From assembly GCA_900596015.1 (NCBI GenBank), contig UVIF01000001.1, positions 700,513-764,512 of the forward strand: a DNA stretch of 64,000 nucleotides. Reading direction: 5' to 3'. This stretch comes from Pseudomonas viridiflava (GTDB lineage: Bacteria > Pseudomonadota > Gammaproteobacteria > Pseudomonadales > Pseudomonadaceae). Each line of letters starts with the position of its first letter. Within the stretch, counting starts at the first letter, position 1. The notes beneath the pieces were generated by a model that ran no database searches, was not told the origin of the DNA, and saw only the letters and a list, made by a program, of their open reading frames with translations. The position numbers and the translations under genes are program-made. Of this stretch, positions 61,551 through 64,000 are shown one piece after another.

Positions 61551-62320
61551 TGCCGCGCTGGCGCGTGTACGCGCGCATCCTGCGACTGCTCTGGGTGATC
61601 GGCCTGGGCCTGGCGCTGGCGGCGATGTTCAGCCTGCTGGAACGGCTGCGCATGCGCGACTGCATGGGCCGTCGCCAGCGTTGGTCGCGCTGGTTCATGG
61701 TGCGCCTGAGCAACGCGCTGCCGTTCGAGGTGACCGTGCAGGGCGAGTTGCCGCGCAAGCCCATGCTGTGGGTCGGCAACCATGTCTCCTGGACCGACAT
61801 CCCCCTGCTCGGCATGCTGGCGCCGCTTTCGTTCCTGTCCAAGGCCGAAGTTCGCACCTGGCCGGTGGCCGGCTGGCTGGCACTCAAGGCCGGCACGTTG
61901 TTCATCCGCCGCGGCGCGGGCGACAGCCAGTTGATCCGGCGGCAGATGACCCAGCACCTGCGCAACGATCTGGACCTGATGATCTTCCCCGAGGGCACGA
62001 CTACCGATGGCCACAGCCTGCGTACGTTCCATGGGCGGCTGATGTCCAGCGCCATAGACGCCGGCGTGCCGGTGCAGCCGATCGCGATCCGCTATCAGCG
62101 TGAAGGCGAGCTGGATCCGATCGCGCCGTTTGTGGGCGATGACGATCTGTTGTCGCACTTGCTGCGCATTTTTGCTCAGCCTCGCGGGCAGGTATTGATT
62201 CAGGTGCTGGCGCCGATCGCCAGCCTGGGCAAGGAACGCGCGGCGCTGGCCTATGAGGCGCAGGAGGCAGTGCGGTTCGCGTTGTTCGGGGAGCTGGAGG
62301 AAGTACGGCAGGCGGCGTGA
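61550..62320 (+). CDS. olsA: OlsA, lyso-ornithine lipid acyltransferase
   Basis: The protein is 256 residues of the PlsC superfamily. It has an N-terminal membrane helix, the HX4D motif at H78 to D83 (NHVSWTD), and the second motif FPEGTTTDG near residue 145. With OlsB it completes ornithine lipid by O-acylation. The ATG overlaps the olsB stop (GTGATG), so the two are translationally coupled. It lacks other motifs and its length is normal. Confidence 0.9.
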   Translation: MPRWRVYARILRLLWVIGLGLALAAMFSLLERLRMRDCMGRRQRWSRWFMVRLSNALPFEVTVQGELPRKPMLWVGNHVSWTDIPLLGMLAPLSFLSKAEVRTWPVAGWLALKAGTLFIRRGAGDSQLIRRQMTQHLRNDLDLMIFPEGTTTDGHSLRTFHGRLMSSAIDAGVPVQPIAIRYQREGELDPIAPFVGDDDLLSHLLRIFAQPRGQVLIQVLAPIASLGKERAALAYEAQEAVRFALFGELEEVRQAA

Positions 62321-62338
62321 GTCTGGTGTTCCGAGTTG

Positions 62339-62372
62339 CGTCATTCGCGGGCAGAGGGCTCGCGAAGACGTC
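62339..62372 (+). repeat. Single, truncated REP element between olsA and acpH
   Basis: A partial REP, TCATTCGCGGGCAGAGGGC with CTCGCGAAGACG, shows a shortened stem compared with full copies. It lies between the convergent olsA and acpH genes and could act as a bidirectional barrier. Confidence 0.65.
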
Positions 62373-62379
62373 GGCGCAA

Positions 62380-62952
62380 TCACCCCATCTCTCGAGCGAA
62401 CCCCTGCACCACCGGATAGAACGCCCGGAAATCCTCGGTCAGCGGCGCGTACAGGGCTCGTACTTCCTCGAACCCCCCAAGCAGCCCTTCAGGCTTGGAC
62501 AGCCGCCGTGAGATCCCCTGCAGCACCCGCTCGATGATCTGGAAATCCCGGTACGACCCCAACCAATCCTCGGCGATCATGTGCGGCGCCATGCTCGCCA
62601 GCCGCCCCGGCAGCTCGGCTTCGGCTTCCAACACCTGATAGACATGGCCAGTGAACGCCGCCAGTGACTGCCGGGAATAATCCGCCCAGTGCAGCGCCAG
62701 GCAATGATCGAAAAACACATCGACGATGATCCCGGCATAGCGGCGCCGTTCGGCCGGGAAGCGGCCGATAGCGCGCAGCACCAGCGGGTGACTGTCGGTG
62801 AATGCATCGATCTGCCGATGCAGTCGAATGCCGGCCTCCATGGGTGCGCTGAAGCGCCCTGCCAGCGGGCCTTTGACGAAATCGCCATAGAGGCTGCCGA
62901 GCAGTTGCTCAGGTGCAGGACCGCCGAGATGAAGGTGCGCCAGGTAGTTCAT
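62380..62952 (-). CDS. acpH: ACP phosphodiesterase (AcpH family)
   Basis: The protein is 190 residues of the AcpH/DUF479 family. Helical signatures with metal-binding residues are NYLAHLHLGGPAPEQLLGSLYGDFVKG at the start, GIRLHRQIDAFTDSHPLV near residue 42, and VDVFFDHCLALHWADYS near residue 77, with conserved D and H. It removes the 4'-phosphopantetheine arm from acyl carrier protein. The start has no strong site. It ends opposite olsA. Confidence 0.9.
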   Translation of the reverse strand: MNYLAHLHLGGPAPEQLLGSLYGDFVKGPLAGRFSAPMEAGIRLHRQIDAFTDSHPLVLRAIGRFPAERRRYAGIIVDVFFDHCLALHWADYSRQSLAAFTGHVYQVLEAEAELPGRLASMAPHMIAEDWLGSYRDFQIIERVLQGISRRLSKPEGLLGGFEEVRALYAPLTEDFRAFYPVVQGFAREMG

Positions 62953-63043
62953 GCCGCGCAGCTTAGCACCATTGCGACTGTATCGTTATAACCCGATATA
63001 GCCGAACGATCCGCCGTTAGCACACATTCATATTTGTATATCG

Positions 63044-63065
63044 CGAAATACAGATATATATTTCG
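63044..63065 (+). promoter_or_regulatory. Inverted repeat upstream of the ArsR-family gene
   Basis: CGAAATA (63044-63050) and TATTTCG (63059-63065) flank an eight-base spacer, in a stretch rich in CGATATA-like words. It lies about 30-50 bases before the regulator start and is a likely autoregulatory site. Confidence 0.6.
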
Positions 63066-63093
63066 TCTCGTCCCGATATAAGCCGAGTACGTC

Positions 63094-63396
63094 ATGTCCC
63101 TCGATCTCGACGAAATAATAAAAGCCCTCTCCCACCCCGTGCGCAGGGAAATCCTGGCGTGGCTCAAGGATCCCCAGGGGCAGTTTCCCGATCAGCACCA
63201 CAGCACCGAAAACGGTGTATGTGCCGGGCAGATCGACCAACGCTGCGGCCTCTCGCAGTCGACCGTCTCGGCGCATCTGGCCACCCTGCAACGGGCCGGC
63301 CTGATCAGCAGCAAGAAGGTTGGCCAGTGGCACTTTTTCAAACGCAACGAGGACGTCATCCAGGCGTTTCTCGCGCAAATGAGCGCACAGCTCTGA
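63094..63396 (+). CDS. ArsR-family HTH regulator
   Basis: The protein is 100 residues. It has the ArsR winged HTH: LDEIIKALSHPVRREILAWLKDP near the N-terminus, then CGLSQSTVSAHLATLQRAGLISSKKVGQWHFFKRN. It lacks the usual ELCVC metal site; C43 and C51 lie in the loop before the HTH. It probably represses the MFS gene 13 bases downstream and may sense an organic ligand or redox change rather than a metal. The divergent acpH gene may also be affected by its operator. Confidence 0.88.
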   Translation: MSLDLDEIIKALSHPVRREILAWLKDPQGQFPDQHHSTENGVCAGQIDQRCGLSQSTVSAHLATLQRAGLISSKKVGQWHFFKRNEDVIQAFLAQMSAQL

Positions 63397-63409
63397 CAAG
63401 GATTTTTCC

Positions 63410-64000
63410 ATGCCCTTACCCCTGCTGATTCTGGCGCTGAGTTCCTTCGCCATCGGCACCACCGAGTTCGTCATCATGGGCCTGCTGCCCGATGTGGCGG
63501 GCGACCTGGGCGTCAGCATTCCCAGCGCCGGCTGGCTGGTCACCGGCTACGCCCTGGGCGTGGCCATCGGCGCACCGTTCATGGCCCTGGCCACCGCACG
63601 CCTGCCGCGAAAAGCGGCGCTGGTGGTGCTGATGGGCATCTTCATCGTCGGCAACCTGCTCTGCGCCATCGCCAGCGACTACAACGTGCTGATGCTCGCT
63701 CGGGTGGTCACCGCGCTGTCCCACGGTGCCTTTTTCGGCATCGGCTCGGTGGTGGCGGCCGGGCTGGTAGCACCCAACAAGCGTGCCTCGGCTGTGGCCT
63801 TGATGTTCACCGGCCTGACGCTGGCCAACGTGCTTGGCGTGCCGCTGGGCACCGCATTGGGCCAGGCCGCAGGCTGGCGTTCGACCTTCTGGGTGGTGAC
63901 GCTGATCGGCGTTGTCGCGCTGATCGGTCTGCTGCGTTTTCTGCCAGGCAATCGCGACGAAGCCAAGCTGGACATGATTGCCGAACTGTCGGCCCTCAAG
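63410..64000 (+). CDS. MFS exporter, DHA1 type, N-terminal part
   Basis: The gene runs off the right edge after 197 codons. The visible part holds six membrane helices and MFS motifs: ALSSFAIGTTEFVIMGLLPDVAGDLGVS near residue 9, GYALGVAIGAPFMALATARLPRKA near residue 46, and LARVVTALSHGAFFGIGSVVAAGLV near residue 93. These are typical of the DHA1 arabinose/nucleoside efflux branch (AraJ, YdhP, NepI). It lies 13 bases after the ArsR gene, suggesting that the regulator controls it. The substrate is unknown. Confidence 0.82.
   Translation, partial: MPLPLLILALSSFAIGTTEFVIMGLLPDVAGDLGVSIPSAGWLVTGYALGVAIGAPFMALATARLPRKAALVVLMGIFIVGNLLCAIASDYNVLMLARVVTALSHGAFFGIGSVVAAGLVAPNKRASAVALMFTGLTLANVLGVPLGTALGQAAGWRSTFWVVTLIGVVALIGLLRFLPGNRDEAKLDMIAELSALK

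Overview
The window is chromosomal DNA of a fluorescent Pseudomonas, most likely of the P. putida group. The evidence is the high G+C content, the REP/REPIN repeats built on the core TTCGCGGG, the TtgR-TtgABC efflux locus beside a BenF-like porin and the pca genes, and an MvaT/TurA-type nucleoid protein. Most of the window is ordinary core genome, densely packed with few gaps. The only clearly accessory stretch is a small, less G+C-rich islet at about 12.5-14.0 kb, just 3' of a tRNA-Gly gene.

Layout. 0-2.3 kb: YgfX-like fragment, sdhE, ygfZ and an HDOD protein. 2.2-8.7 kb: the two-component system tctE-tctD, divergent from the tripartite tricarboxylate transporter tctC-tctB-tctA and an AbrB-family membrane protein. 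8.7-12.3 kb: ung, an enoyl-CoA hydratase/HIBYL-CoA hydrolase-like enzyme, a Tyr/Pro/Gly-rich lipoprotein, a CWC protein and an RsuA-type pseudouridine synthase. 12.4-18.8 kb: tRNA-Gly(CCC), small membrane proteins, a P-loop protein, glpQ, a DUF4917-type protein with SIR2-like motifs, a LuxR-type HTH-only protein and a methyltransferase. 19.0-25.9 kb: bglX, then a DctB/DctD (MifS/MifR)-type system next to a KgtP-type permease that has a textbook sigma-54 promoter. 25.9-31.3 kb: flavin reductase, small proteins, an AraC regulator, a DHA2 drug exporter and an EamA transporter. 31.4-38.2 kb: ttgR and ttgABC. 38.4-49.3 kb: porin and the pca genes (porin on +, pcaC-D-B-T-F-J-I-K-R on -). 49.5-56.4 kb: small protein, pitA, HerA-like ATPase, flippase-like protein, purU, mvaT. 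56.4-60.6 kb: sbcB, and a serine hydrolase-clsB operon. 60.7-64 kb: olsBA, acpH, an ArsR regulator and an MFS exporter cut by the window end.

How the genes work together. Three carbon-acquisition modules are present: tricarboxylates via TctDE/TctCBA, 2-oxoglutarate or a similar C5/C4 acid via MifSR/KgtP, and protocatechuate-branch aromatics via PcaK and the pca enzymes down to acetyl-CoA plus succinyl-CoA. The genes for TctC, KgtP, PcaK and the porin each carry an A-rich AAnAAn motif at the ribosome binding site, which fits shared Hfq/Crc catabolite repression. pcaR and pcaI share an identical bipartite operator. Membrane lipid remodelling is represented by olsBA (with a PHO-box-like array), ClsB and GlpQ.

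I did not find an obviously new multi-gene system. The most promising leads are regulatory architectures (PHO-like 11-bp array, sigma-54 promoter with upstream repeats, duplicated PcaR operators, A-rich translational motifs), intra-operon REPINs, an HTH-only LuxR protein, a SIR2-like DUF4917 protein, and a translationally coupled operon containing a 41-codon ORF. All family names come from reading the sequences; no database search was possible.
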